The position numbers and the translations under genes are program-made. Shown piece after piece: positions 20,160-32,338 of a DNA stretch of 64,000 nt (its first letter is position 1; each line of letters begins with the position of its first letter). Source of the stretch: Patiria miniata (taxonomy: Eukaryota > Echinodermata > Asteroidea > Valvatida > Asterinidae). Under the pieces are notes generated by a model. That model did not search any database, was not told the origin of the DNA, and saw only the letters and a program-made list of their open reading frames with translations. The DNA lies in NCBI RefSeq assembly GCF_015706575.1, contig NW_024037063.1, positions 12,772,927 through 12,836,926 of the forward strand. The letters run 5' to 3'.

Positions 20160-23100
20160 ATATTATACAAATAGTGAATGTTTGCGAGTGCAATGGTAAG
20201 AATAATTGTAATAGGTGACAGATGGAATGTTCCATTCCATGAGGCAAAGCCAAGTGGAATGGAACATTGTTTGGATATCCCCATTGGTTTTTGTTTTAAT
20301 ACAACACCTGAAAAAATCCTCGTCATCTGATGGGCATAGCCGCCAAAAGTGTGACCATGCAATGGAACTTCCATTTACCGTGAAATGGAACTTCTATTCT
20401 TAAGGTGCGGCAGCACCGTGTGATTGGACAAATTAATCAATGACACGTGATCAACAACCCACCAATCAGATGACCGGGATGTGTTCAGGTGTTACATAAT
20501 TACATGTATTATTAACCAACAAAATACTTGTCATGCTGAATTCAAGATTACAGTTAAGAATTTCAATGCAGGTAAGTTGCCAAGTATCTGTATTGTACAT
20601 GTACATCCATTGTGCCTTGAGTATTCACTCGGACAACGGCTGGGCTTTGCTTCGTCATGTTCTATTTTTGAATATTATCTGACCTACGATCTCTTATGAG
20701 AGGTCAGGATTCTCTGGTAAGGGAACCAGACTAATATCACATCAACTAAAAATGGCCTTCATGAGCCACAATCACCAAATATGTTTTGATTTTACATAAA
20801 CTTACATTTTCTGTACTGGGAAAAAAACTTGCGGAAAACAGTTACTATTATTTCGGTGCTTGCAATTCTTTCTACATGTTGATGACTATTAACAAATCAT
20901 TAAAAGATATATAAGTATATCAGCATATCTTAATTCTTGACGTTTCTATTCGGTTAACAATGTTTTTTTCACTACAAAAACTCAGAGACCTGAATACGGA
21001 CAACTCGGTCAAAGAATTAAAACTTTTTTGTTTATCAGCTAAAAAAACAAACAAGATCGAAGAGGATATGCCAAACATTTACATGCATACACAATACAGA
21101 GAGAAATATACAGTCCTTAATAATGCCAATAGAATTAGAAGGGGATTAAAAAAAATAGGGTCACAGGGTTGGAATAAAGGGGTGGACGAGGGAAGAATTT
21201 AAGGAAACATGAATATTCATAGGATTCCTGCAATCTGATTGGTAAAAGGGAATCCAAAATTTGCATGATTTTGCATGTGTAATTTACTCGGAGGGACACC
21301 ACTTGTGCTTGAAATTGCTCTGACAGCAAATTGTTGAAAACATTGAAAGGCCAAATGTGTGTGTCTTTCTAGCTTAACTGCTGCAATCATTTCTATTTGC
21401 AATGCTTGCAGCGTTTTTTTTAACATCTGCAAAGTTCTCAAAGTCTTGAGCTTTACTGACCCACATTCGGGTCTTGTGCCTAGAATCACACCATGCCCAA
21501 TAAATGGCTCAGACTGGCACTAGACGTCTAGAGTCAAACTTGACTACTACATGTACATGTAACAGACCATAGCCTGTGCATTTTACAATTTCTTGGAGGT
21601 AAATTAGAGATAGAAACGCACTAAAAAAGGGGGTCCAGCAAAGGTGACAGAGAACTATGGTTTGTAAAAATTGTGCTCCAAAACCGTCAGACAACGGACT
21701 CATTTACTTTCCGTCTTTCCGAGGGAAAGAAGGTATATGAATTTAACATAATGTACATGTAGATTAATCATAGTGTGGACAAATTTGAAAAACTACTGGA
21801 AATATTCTCCACTGATGGAAAGATACGTAGATAAAAAGGAAGGATGGACCAATTGGTGGAATAGGGAACAGGGAGAGAAAGACACAATTGAAGAGAGTTG
21901 ACATCTATTGGCAAGCACTATTAAATTCCTTCTCCGCCACCTCATCGCATCGGGGTTTCGTGAACTCCTCTCATACTACTTCTTGTCATCCTGGCTCCCT
22001 CTATTTACCTTTCGTATTTTCCACAATTACAACTGTGAAAGAATGAAAAAGCAAGGGAAAAAAGTTACAAACAAAATGCAAGTGCAATGCTAAGGAATCA
22101 TAAACAAATATTACATGTACATTCTCTTGTTCCTGACATCTGCTTGACTTTTATTACAAAGTCTGATGGAACAGTAAGTTCTAGTAACTTTGAATCCAGT
22201 TGTCTTGTTTGGGTTTTTTTTCTGGAATATTTCGAATTTCGGAACACTTACGTATATGCACGAGTCACCTTCGGAAAATCAAAAGGGGGTCATTTAAGTT
22301 ATGACTCAAAAAAGAACTAACAAAGATAGAAGTTAACAAATGATAAGGTAGAATTATACAGCGCCTGAATAAATCCATGTCATCTGATGGATGGGTGGTT
22401 GATCGCACGTCAATGAACAATTCGTCCCAACCCAGGGCCCGTCCGCACCGCAAAAGTAGAAGCTCTATTCCACGGTAAATAGAAGTTCCATTGCACGGTC
22501 ACTCGATTTGGTGGCTCTGACCAATCAGATGACAAGGATTTATTCAGGTGTTGTATAAAACAGATAATGAATGTTTCACATTCGTGCAATGGAAAGAATA
22601 ATTTCATTCAGTGACAGATGGGATGTCCCATTCCACTTTTAACATTCCATCTGTCAGCTCATGAAATTATTCTTACCATTGCACTAAAAAACTTTCATTA
22701 TTTGTATATTATACAACACCTGAATAAATCCCCGTCATCTGATTGGTGGATCGTTGATCACATGTCACTGAATTATTCGTCCCAACGCACGGCGCGCCCA
22801 TGGCGCGCAGCGCACAGTGCAATGGAAATTCTATTGCCCGGTGAATAGAACTTCCATTGCACGGTGTCACTGCTGCCGGTGGTGGCGCTGTTTTAAATCG
22901 AGATAAATTGAATATGATTGTTCTCAACCTGTTGAACAGTTTGCATAAATTAAATATGATGAACTTGTCAAACTTTCAAACAGTTTTAACCTGAATAAAT
23001 TGGCTATTAAAGTCAACTAATCAGATGACAAGGATTTATTCAGGTGTTATATGAAAGCAAATAATGAATGTTTCACGTTCGTGCAATGGAAATAACAATT

Positions 23101-23215
23101 TCATTTGGTGACACATGAAATTCGCCTCGTGGAATGGAACTTTTCATCTGTCACCTCAAGAAATTATTCTTACCATTGCACTCATAAACATTCATTATTT
23201 GTATACTAACACATG
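20160..23215. repeat. Cluster of four related foldback repeats
   Basis: Copies near 20160-20480, 22340-22570, 22600-22870 and 23000-23215 share TACAACACCTGAATAAATCC and CATCTGATTGG. They also share AATGGAACTTCCATT-type palindromes and TTGCACTCGTGAACATTCAT-like ends (AATGAATGTTT with its complement). They are oriented both ways. The 21.2-22.3 kb stretch between them shows nothing definite. Confidence 0.65.
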
Positions 23216-23276
23216 TACCGGTACCTAGAGGTTCGCAGGGAAAAGTAATTGGTTAGAATAATGGATTGCTGAGGGA

Positions 23277-23594
23277 GGGCTGTTACAACTGATAATGTAG
23301 TAAAGAAACAGATAACGTATCACCTACCGAAAATGTCACAAAAATTGATCGATACTGTATCACTAACCGACAATGTAGCAAAAATTGACTAGTAGTAGAT
23401 TTTACATGTACTTCATCATCAGTTAATTGTTGTTACATTATCAGTTACGACCGATAGTACATCTGACTACACTATCAGTTAAGTTTTGTTACATTATCGG
23501 TTGGTGATACAGTATTGGTCAATTTCTGTGACATTACCAGTTGGTGATACGTTATCCGTTTTTCATTTTACTACATTATCAGTTGTAACAGAGG
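23277..23594. mobile_element. Foldback element with repeated inner units
   Basis: GTTACAACTGATAATGTAGT near 23282 is inverted at about 23568-23590. Units such as GATACGTTATC and ACATTATCGGTT-GGTGATAC repeat on both arms. No ORF was seen. Confidence 0.7.
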
Positions 23595-23599
23595 GCTAA

Positions 23600-24700
23600 C
23601 ATTTTTGGAAGGTATCGCAGGGAATGACACCACTTGTCACGTTATCTGTACAGCTTAGGCGTACTGATACAAGGTAGTCACATGGGGAAACGTTCTTCAA
23701 CCAAGGCATCACAGATACTGTATATACAAATCTGATTTTGCTAATTAGGGCTGTCCACTTCCGAATAAATGAATTTTCAATAATTCGACACTGTGTTTGA
23801 CCGAATATTCAAATATTTGAAACTCACGGACCAAGTTTTACATGTGCCAGTTGCAACTGCATGCTGTGCCAGTCAAATCTTGCAGACAAGCACCCCGGTT
23901 CAAATTTGCATACGGTGATCAGTATTATGGGCCGCTGATCGAGGTTTGCGTGCGCCTGTTGTAGTATCAAGATTATCATGTGTATACATGCATCGACATA
24001 TTTTTCAAAGTAACTGACTTGCTGATGTATTTTAAAAAAGAAGAAGCGGCACCTAACAATAAAACGCCACAACTTTACTATTGAAAATGACTTCACCGTC
24101 GTGTGTATACATGCAAATATTGTTTTTCCTGAATATTTAAACCGGCAAAAAGCTTTTTGAATATTCAGTTGATTTTTGAAATATCTACATACTCGGTATT
24201 CGGGACAGCCCTATTGCTACTTGCACATCTAATCACGTAACAAAAGGTTAGTTTTGCGGTTAATGTGCTTAATTGTACACTCAAGTATCTAAGTGCAATA
24301 TCATATTGCATGCTGGGGCAATTAACTTTCAAATGATATTTTACACTGACATGGCATATATTAGGTAAAAAACGAGGACCTACAGTGGTTTGGAAAAGCA
24401 ACAGAAAAAAAATGGCGTTTTTGTGGTTAATGATTGCTAGCAATCCCAGAATGCATCTGGCTCCAGTTTTTGCATAGCAGCCGATAATCGTTATTTTGGT
24501 TACTCCAATCTGATATTCAGCTGGATTTTTGAATTGCCCTTTTCACAACATTACAGCATTTAGTTCCCCTCCCCCAAAAACATTTTTAAAAAAACAGTGA
24601 GCTTACATGTATTCCACAGTTTACCCTGTTCTGATGTACCGTACATGTACATGTACATTCACGGAAGCCATAATCAATGGCTAAAACATTTAGTTCGGCA
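23600..24700. other. No recognisable feature
   Basis: AT-rich sequence. A pair of related, inverted TCGAATATTC-type segments near 23765-23820 and 24130-24210 (CGAATATTCAAATATTTGAA against GAATATTCAGTTGATTTTTGAA) may be the two ends of a decayed element of about 450 bases. No gene was seen. Confidence 0.35.
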
Positions 24701-24710
24701 GATAGCTGAT

Positions 24711-24973
24711 GGGATTGTGCCTTTGAAGATACAAGCATGGCATTTGGCACACAGTATGACATTAGAAAGATATTTGGCTATAGGGCCATCGCAGATTTGT
24801 CCTTTGAAAAAATAATGGTAGAACAAGCAAGGGCAGCCATTTTGAAAAAATTGAAAATTGCTTGTTATTCCACCTATATTTGTTCAACGGACAGATCCGC
24901 GATGGCCCTACAGCCATTGTACTCTGACTGTGTGCCAAATGCCATGCTTGTATCACCAAAGGCATAATTCCCC
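24711..24973. mobile_element. Foldback MITE (about 260 bp)
   Basis: GATACAAGCATGGCATTTGG-CACACAGT near 24728 is inverted near 24928-24956. Pairing continues through TAGGGCCATCGC and TTGTCC. The loop holds GGCAGCCATTTTG. It is non-coding. Confidence 0.8.
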
Positions 24974-25249
24974 AAAATATTTCCCAACTCTGCCCCACTA
25001 ATAAGCCATATGCGAGTAACCTACATGTATACCCTTTGTGATTTACATTCGAAAAACATCTAGTACACTGACTTGCTCAGAATGCTTGGCACATTTGAAC
25101 TTTGAATTCTCCAGACCAAAGACACTGTTGCTAATCACCTGATTCGGGGCAAGCTCTTGCATAGTTACGTAAGAGATGTTCAGCACCAATACATTGTTCA
25201 CAATGGGAGAGGATGGCACAAAGACACCAGACCATACCGGAGCTGGGGG

Positions 25250-25380
25250 TTGCTAGCATAAGGCTTGCCCCGAATCACGTGATATAGTCTCTTTGGTCAG
25301 GAGAATGCAAAGTTAAAACGTGCAAAGCATTGGATTAAGTCAGCGTTCCAGATTTTATTCAAATGTAACTCGCAAATGGC
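25250..25380. repeat. Uninterrupted copy of the 1225-1805 repeat (empty site)
   Basis: This is the reverse complement of 1225-1270 joined to 1713-1805, with a single TTAA at the junction. It preserves the state before the TTAA element entered the other copy. Confidence 0.8.
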
Positions 25381-25550
25381 TTATTGTACCAGCTATTGTA
25401 CAAAGCAACAGCCCAATGACCAAGTATCAGAATACTGGTAGCTGTTACAATGCTTACGCCATTCAAGGGGGCCTCCGTGTGTACAGTGCTGATGTGCTCG
25501 GTTTGGTCTATACATGTCACCACTGGTGCTATAAAATAACCTATCGTGAC

Positions 25551-25888
25551 TAGGGGTGTGCATCGGAACCGAATAGTGCACCCGAGTACCCGACCGCTGC
25601 CAGGAACCGATTCCAGATTGTGGGATTGGGTACCCGTAACCAACTTTACAAATCACTGAATTACTTCCCAAATTACTTAGTTACAGATTTCACGTTTATG
25701 TGCTTTTTAACGCAAGACAAACGACCCTCGTGAAAGTTGCAGTGAAAAGCTTCCAGGTATAAAGCTCTTCAGACAACTTCCAGAATTTGAACTTTGGGGT
25801 TGGGTTTCTTTTTACGAGTACCCGGATACCCGTGTTTTACTTCAATAGAGTACCCGGTTCCCGCACTACCCGTAAATGCACACCACTA
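25551..25888. mobile_element. hAT-like MITE (338 bp)
   Basis: The ends TAGGGGTGTGCAT and, inverted, TAGTGGTGTGCAT are flanked by near-identical 8-base repeats, ATCGTGAC (25543-25550) and ATAGTGAC (25889-25896). Eight-base duplications with TAGGG/CAGGG-type ends mark hAT transposons. The middle is made of GGTACCCG/CGGGTACC-rich units. A related copy starts at 63409. Confidence 0.75.
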
Positions 25889-25976
25889 ATAGTGACCCGT
25901 GTGGTGACCTCTAGGATCTAACCTGTGACCTACTGTGACCTTTGTGGTGACCTGAGATCTAACCTTTGACCTCTAC
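25889..25976. repeat. Cluster of TGACCT half-sites
   Basis: Five or more TGACCT/TGACCC hexamers stand within 90 bases, arranged as degenerate direct repeats (CTGTGACCTACTGTGACCTT, GATCTAACCT). They match nuclear-receptor half-sites, but a minisatellite origin explains them equally well. Confidence 0.5.
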
Positions 25977-26399
25977 ACCCACTGCTTTTCACTGAATAAA
26001 GTTTGTGCTCAGTGTTTTAGTGTTGCTTTTCCCCTTTTGTACCTTTCCCTCCATTGAAGACTGTTTAAATGTCAATTCTACATATTATGTACATAATACA
26101 GCAAAGGAACAATTCCCATTAGAAGGTGCTGGACGTACATTGTACTTACTGGCACATCTTTACCATACAAAGAAAGTAAATACACAATGAAGTCATGCAC
26201 AGTCAGCAAGCTACATGTATATATGCTCGTGAGTATACAGAGATCCAATGCCACAAACATTGATGCCAACTCAAAACACAACACATTGAATTCACTGTAT
26301 GCGACATAACATGCCAAGCTGTCTTGCTGGTGCATTACCTATGGCAGCACTGAATCCCAAGGAAAGTTTGAGAGGATTTGAGAATTTGTTTTGCAGGAA

Positions 26400-26660
26400 G
26401 GAGAGGGTGGGGGGGGGGGGGGGGCTGCTGCGGCAGGGGAGGGGGAAAGAGCGGGGGCAGGGAGGGGGAGCCAAACAGACAGGGGTGGGGACGGCAGTTA
26501 AGACGTGGGTGGCAAAATGCCTGATGGCAAAATCATTTGGTGTCTGCAACCATTGGAAAGACTTTTATTTTTGCTTTGTGTGCAAACAGATCCACCTTGC
26601 TAGTAGACTGCTTCACGTTCTCCACATTATCAAGTCTTAAAGGGGGGGGGGGGGGAGGCG
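26400..26660. repeat. G-rich purine tracts
   Basis: Runs of 13 or more G at about 26410 and 26641 are separated by GGGAGGGGGAAAGAGCGGGG-like sequence. Open frames across them are glycine-rich and not gene-like. They could fold as G-quadruplexes on the plus strand. Confidence 0.6.
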
Positions 26661-26899
26661 AGAACCAGTCTACCCTGGCCACAAATGAAAAATTGTCAAA
26701 CTTAGGCCAATTTTGTTCAGTCAAATTTTCCTTACAAAATCAGTACTACCATACAAATGGCATATCACACTCACATTTAAGTATCATGCAAAAAAGAAAT
26801 ACTTCCAGTCGTAGCCACAAACTTTGTCACAGTTGGGGATTGTGTACTGGGCTGAATAGGACGTACAGTACCTGTATGTATGGATGTGTAACCCAATCT

Positions 26900-27345
26900 G
26901 ATACAAACTTAACCCTAACCCCCTAGGTATAGGGTGATTTACTAGGACCCTTCCTCATCCTTGCAAATCCCAACACCATATGGTAAACTGTGCACATAAA
27001 CAGTTGGACTCTTTTTATTCATGGTATGCCTAATCCCACATACAGCACAGTCAGTTTACTAGTGCAGTACTCATCCTAACAGATCCCAACAAAACCTGGT
27101 GTTGGACTTTGGCTGGTTGGGGATTGTTTAACCCTAACTCCCTAGCATAAACTAGGAGCCATACTCATCCTGGCAAATTCCAACACCATACGGGAAACTG
27201 CACACACATATTTCTGACTTTGATTCTGGAGGTGTGCCGACCCAGTGTAAAAGACTGTCAGTTTAGGGGTACTGTACCCATCCTGACAGATTCCAACAAA
27301 ACATGCCGTTGGGGTTTGATGGGTTGAGTTCTGTTAAGGTTAAGA
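26900..27345. repeat. Dispersed repeat starting CCCTAACCCCCTAGG, two related halves
   Basis: Two blocks (26908-27110 and 27128-27345) share CATCCTGGCAAATTCCAACA and AACAGATTCCAACAAAAC-like units and CCCTAACTCCCTAG starts. The second is the inverse of 13346-13560. The class is unknown. Confidence 0.6.
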
Positions 27346-27954
27346 GATGTCGTTTACATACTCTGAACATATACATTTTACAACCACTGACCACCATACT
27401 GGGCTGTGCACAAGTACTGTACATGAGGCAAGCCATTAAAACAAAAAATTAGACTCGTTAAGCATACCTTTAGCCCTGTGTAGCCCACACTGTAAAAGGC
27501 AAACAAGTGAAGCCAAGTGAAAAATGCATTCATCGAAAAAAAAAAAGAAGGGGAAAAAACAACAAAGAGAGATGGAGAAAGCAAAGAAACAGAAACGCTC
27601 AATGTTATAGCTGATGGTTATTCAAACACGATATGAGATGAATTAAAAAACGAAGAGACACTTGTTCGGAACTCAAGGCACTGGATGGAATGCTGTACGC
27701 AAAAAACAACACGGATCTGCAGCCGATTTCACGAAACACGTAACTTAAACGCCGCAACTGTGAAACGTTTCGTGAAATGTGTCATAACTGAAATGTGGTG
27801 GAAGTGGATTTTCGCCACTTGTGTGATGTTTCGTGAAATTGGCTGCTTGCATTTACATTATACATAGAACACACACATATTCCTTTTCCGAAAGATTCAC
27901 ATAATGCTGTGATTAAGTCTTCTTCCAAATTTTATTGATTTCAATCAAGATGGA

Positions 27955-28490
27955 AGTTGACAAGTTTAAACTCAGTGGGGCAAATATCGTCACTGTCAAC
28001 ACGAACAGACACTCACGCGCGCCTGAGTGCGCTACACGCACGTGTACCGGTATTTACAGAACCGGGATATTTTGGGTTTCACAAACTGACATCCTCCACA
28101 TTGCGGAACCTTTAGAGCGTACCCCGTACAATTTCGTTTTCACGAACTGACACCCAAGCATGATGCAGCAATACAGAACGGAGAAAAACGGTTTGAAAGG
28201 TTTGGCACGAATTTAATCTATCCGTGTACCGGTACTTGTGTGATTATACAAATATTTTATTAAAAAGCGTTTCAATTGGATAAATTAAGATCAGTGTCAG
28301 TTCGTGAAACCGAAAATGCACGGGGTGCGCTCTAAGAGTGCCGCACTGTGGAGGATGTCAGTTTGTAAAACCCAAAATATCCCTGTTCTGTAAATACATG
28401 CGCGTGCAGCGCCCTCAAGCGCGCATGAGTGTAAGTTCGTGGTGACGGTGACGATATGTAGTCTATCCCTCCAAATTCCTTCAAAAGCCA
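27955..28490. mobile_element. Long inverted-repeat element
   Basis: 27960-28150 and 28290-28485 are diverged reverse complements of each other (shared GGGATATTTTGGGTTTCACA, AAACTGACATCCTCCACA). The spacer is about 140 bases. Open frames over the arms (THR/HSRAPE-type peptides) are mirror images and probably not protein genes. Confidence 0.7.
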
Positions 28491-28499
28491 AAGATTTAG

Positions 28500-29735
28500 G
28501 AGGATTTTGCAGGATTGAGGAGAGTACGGTCCGGCAACTATACACTTTTAATACATGGCACTTGATGCCCCTGGAAAGTAAACTGCATAGCAAGTGATGT
28601 GTACTTATTGGATACCTGTGTTTACAAGGAATCACATGGGTAATACAAAAAGGAACACAAGTGCATTGTGGGGAATTTGCCACACGTTACTTGAGATAAA
28701 AACAAACAAACAAACAGAGAGAAAAACAAACAAACAAACTAGCTCTGGCAACTAGTACACACAGCCTGAAGACCTTAACAAGTATTTTAAGGTGGAGAAG
28801 AGGCCAAGATTTGATCAAATCGAAGTACAGAATTTCCTTTAAAAGCCACAGTTCAGCTTTGCATGGGTGCATATCGGTACATGTAACCGACATTGACAAA
28901 CATTTTTTGCAAAGTTTTTTTCAATCTACATGTACATGTACCCGTAACTGTTTTTAAGGGTTCACGAACATGCACATGTATGTCTATTTTCACCGACAGC
29001 TTTTTCAAGATGAATTTTAATGTGGTGATTGTTTCTACAAGTTGTTAGTTCAAATGCTAATTTGTCGGGTGCAGTGTTCTGAACAGGGAAAACCTTGCAT
29101 ACTTATTTAGAACAAATTCATCTTTATTTTTAGCAACATCCTACAATAAATATCTGTAGCCACAGACAGAAAAGGCCAGTTTTTTAATTAAAAAAACATG
29201 AAACAAAAACAACAACAAAAACAAAAATCAAAACCCCTTCATGAATAGTGCCCTCTTAAGTCTGACTTTACTACAATAACACACACTTAGTAACAAGAGC
29301 TGTCTAATTGGAAATACTGCTTCACACAGCACACTTATTCATGCACTGCCAATGACCCACTTCAAACATCCCAAGAATCAGATTTTTGTCAAGGCAATCA
29401 AAGAAAAAACCAACGTCATGAAAAATAGCACAGTTCATGATCTTGATAGGAAATTGTTGGAGACTTCAAACACATTAATACAAGAACATGCACGAACAAA
29501 TAACCCAATAACTTAAAAACTGTACACAATAGTGGCCATTTTGTCAGGTTACCAGAAGACACTAAAGAGGATAATGTGAAAGTCGGTCATCGCTATTAAG
29601 GGCGCCAGCCTAATTTGTACATTCACTCTTGGGCCAGACAGCATAGCTTCAATGTCACATGGATACACAGAGAATGTTTTGCAGCCGGTCCTAGTAGCCC
29701 TTTATCAGGGTACGCCATCTTGAAAATCAAAGCGA
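28500..29735. other. No recognisable gene
   Basis: AT-rich intergenic sequence with AACAAACAAACA runs near 28700-28740 and 29200-29230 and ACATGTACATGT near 28928. No exon, SINE or bounded transposon was identified. Confidence 0.4.
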
Positions 29736-29741
29736 GGCATA

Positions 29742-30227
29742 CAGGGTGAGTAAAAAAAACAAGGAAACCCAAAAATGCATGTACACCATGTAGCACTTTC
29801 AAAATCTGGGATATGAAAGCCCAATTCATAAGCTTTCTTTTAGTACAAGAGTCATTCAAATCACTCCTGTACTTTTCAAGTTACAGAATTTTAAACACAA
29901 CCACCGTTTTAAAATTCTGTCCACGGATCACAAAAAAGTAAGTGTTCTTTCAGCTATAATAATTCACACAGGGGTTAATGTAAATTGTTTTCGTTTTGCT
30001 AAAAGAACACTTACCTAATTTGTGACACGTGGACAGAACTTTAAAACGGTGTTTGTGTTTAAAATTCCGTATCTTGAAAAGTACATGAATGATTTGAATG
30101 ATTCTTGTACTAAAAGAAAGCTTATGAATTGGGCTTTCATATCCTAGATTTTGAAAGTGCTACATGCGGAACTTAACTAAAAAAATGGTCCCGACATTTG
30201 GGTGTCGTTTTTTTTTAACTCACCCTG
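29742..30227. mobile_element. TA-flanked CAGGGTGAGT foldback MITE, copy 1
   Basis: The ends CAGGGTGAGT and ACTCACCCTG are flanked by TA (29740-29741, 30228-30229). The arms pair over more than 200 bases (TACTAAAAGAAAGCTTATGA against its complement). TA targets suggest Tc1/mariner-type mobilisation. Relatives are at 47517-47937 and 52807-53146, with a fragment ending at 33368. Confidence 0.8.
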
Positions 30228-30579
30228 TATAACGCAAACAAACATGGCAGCGTGAATACTGAGTGCGGTGAACGAGTGACTTGCGCAAAGTTACAGCAGA
30301 TTGACACTCTTATAAACGGATGGATAGCTCAAATTCCCCCAAAACATCAATCAACATTCTAGGTAGGTCACGTCTTATTGTATTTTGAAGAAGGATCTTA
30401 TAAATATAAGGCCCAGAACCAGTGGCTGAACTCAAGTTTCCATGTCTTGAGTTTACTACGCGTAGTACAGCCGTCAGATCAGAGAAACGATCAAGACTTT
30501 CTTTTTTCACTTTTCCATCCGCGGCTTTTTCTGAGCTGACATTGCAACTTGGACCACTTTCACAGCGCTGCAAAGCACA

Positions 30580-30795
30580 AAAATGTGCTTATCACAAAAA
30601 AGTCCGGCTTATAAAAGCAGGTTACCAGCCAAAACTCCATGTGATGTATGTTGCTCATGATTAGTATTCAGCTGTTGCTTGCTTAGCATGAAAATCACAT
30701 GGAGTTTTGGCTGGTACCCTGCTTTTATAAGCCAGACTTTTCTGCGCTAAGCAAATTTTTGTGCTTAGCAGCGCCGTGAAATTGGGCCCAGGTTA
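30580..30795. repeat. Inverted repeat preceding the Harbinger-like element
   Basis: TAAAAGCAGGTTACCAGCCA-AAACTCCATGTGAT (30613-) is inverted at about 30695-30730, with outer arms AGTCCGGCTTAT/ATAAGCCAGACTT. It is a foldback of about 200 bases and non-coding. Confidence 0.7.
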
Positions 30796-30903
30796 GGCCG
30801 TTTTTTTTTAATTACTTGGATTACGGAATCGCCGCCGGAAAAAATCGGAATTTTGAAAAAAATTAAAAAAATCGCCGCCGGAAATTGTCGATTCTGACTA
30901 CCC

Positions 30904-30938
<35 letters not shown>

Positions 30939-32143
30939 GCCTATTGTACAAAAAACTCTATATTGCGCGCTGTCCAGGCCTGTAAACCATAGTATTAGTA
31001 CTGGTTTGATCGAACGACATGACATACACCGCGTTCCCACTTGATTTGGAAAAAGGCGGATCAAGATCCGGCATTTTGGTGTGATCGTTATCTTACCGCA
31101 ACGAAACCGCAAGTCGCGTTCCCACTTATGCTTGATCCACCTTTTCGTAAGGAAATGTTGGGTCCGAAAGGTCACTGAGTTCGGAATTACGCGCGCTCTG
31201 TGGGAGTGCCATTGTTGCATGGTTGCATGCTAGGCCAGGATGGGTCAGTTTTCAAACAGCACTATCAGAATTAACAGACAAAAATTACGCGAATTCACCA
31301 ACATAAATCACGGATCCGTAGAGGATCCGTGCGTGCATAAATTAAAAGGTGAAATCCAACAGAGCCGCTCACGTGTGACATCACGGCAGAAACCAATGCA
31401 TCGATAAGGGATTCCCTGGTTCTGAAGCTTCTCATTGGTTAGAAACGGTCACATGATGTACTACGACATCATTTTCCAATTTTCTATAATCAATACTTCA
31501 GATTTGTCACCCCCGTACGTACCGCGTTATCGGCACTATTCCCATCGCATACTCGTAAGCTTTTCAATGATTCTGTGCCAAAGTGAAGTCTTTTGGTGAG
31601 TGTGGACTCAGAGTCATTTATGGATGGAAAAATAAGTAAAATTTCAGGAATGAAAAAGGTTTAGTAATGGACGAACACGCAACAAAAATAAGGCCTATAG
31701 TGTAGTTTTAGGATACCATGTGCGCTTTTGCATGCGCGGTGCTAGCCCGTAGTTCAGCGGTTGTTTATTGTGCATGTTGTAAACGCTGGAAATGTCCACA
31801 TGAGCTACACGCCTGAAAACGTGTTTCTTCGTTCATGAGACCGCAACATTTTCGCGCCACTCGTGCACCGGGCGGATGTTAACAGGTCAAATTGCCGGAT
31901 CAGATCCACCTTTTGCGTTCCCATCTGATCGTGATCCTGCAATTGCCGGATCTGATCCACCAATTGGGTGACTGTTCATTCTCGTGCCCGTTTTTGTTTC
32001 TTCATGTCTCTATGGGCGCCGCCATGTTGGATGATAGGGCGCCCCCATTTTTTTTTTTTTTTTTTTTTTTTTTCATTTCCCGCTCGCCGCCGGAAATGGG
32101 GACCCAAAAATTCCGTAATCCAAGTAATTAAAAAAAAACGGCC
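30796..32143. mobile_element. Harbinger-like non-autonomous element (1.35 kb) with inner nested ends
   Basis: The ends GGCCGTTTTTTTTTAATTAC-TTGGATTACGGAAT are inverted at the right, flanked by TTA (30793-30795, 32144-32146). TWA targets and GG ends point to PIF/Harbinger. Inside, GCGTTCCCACTTGATC- and GGATCAGATCCGGCAATT-like blocks at 31026-31150 and 31875-31965 form a second inverted pair. Poly-A/T runs of about 30 lie just inside both ends. No transposase was recognised. Confidence 0.75.
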
Positions 32144-32338
32144 TTATTAGGGGGCTATCGCTTACTCGCATCGGCGAGTGAGGGAAAAGCACCCCAGCAT
32201 GTGCGCACATCAGCAATGGTGTACAAGTGAACTGCAATAATAGCTATGAATTTTTTGGACAAAATTGTGCGCAAGGTACATGTTATTCCTTCGGAAGGGG
32301 CGGGGCAAACCAGCTCGGTTTTGAGGGCGGAGCCTTAC

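Noticed and set aside
26299-26926. Two overlapping open frames with glycine runs
   Set aside because: Built on poly-G tracts and purine-rich sequence; no similarity recognised.
30765-31220. A 151-residue open frame on the minus strand
   Set aside because: It crosses a long poly-A/T run and the ends of the 30796-32143 transposon; the peptide is a phenylalanine run with no protein-like pattern.
32213-32238. Candidate VAMP final exon after attattgcag
   Set aside because: It would be in phase, but the resulting tail (HLYTIADVRTC...) is unlike VAMP tails and the intron would be only about 100 bases. Not supported.
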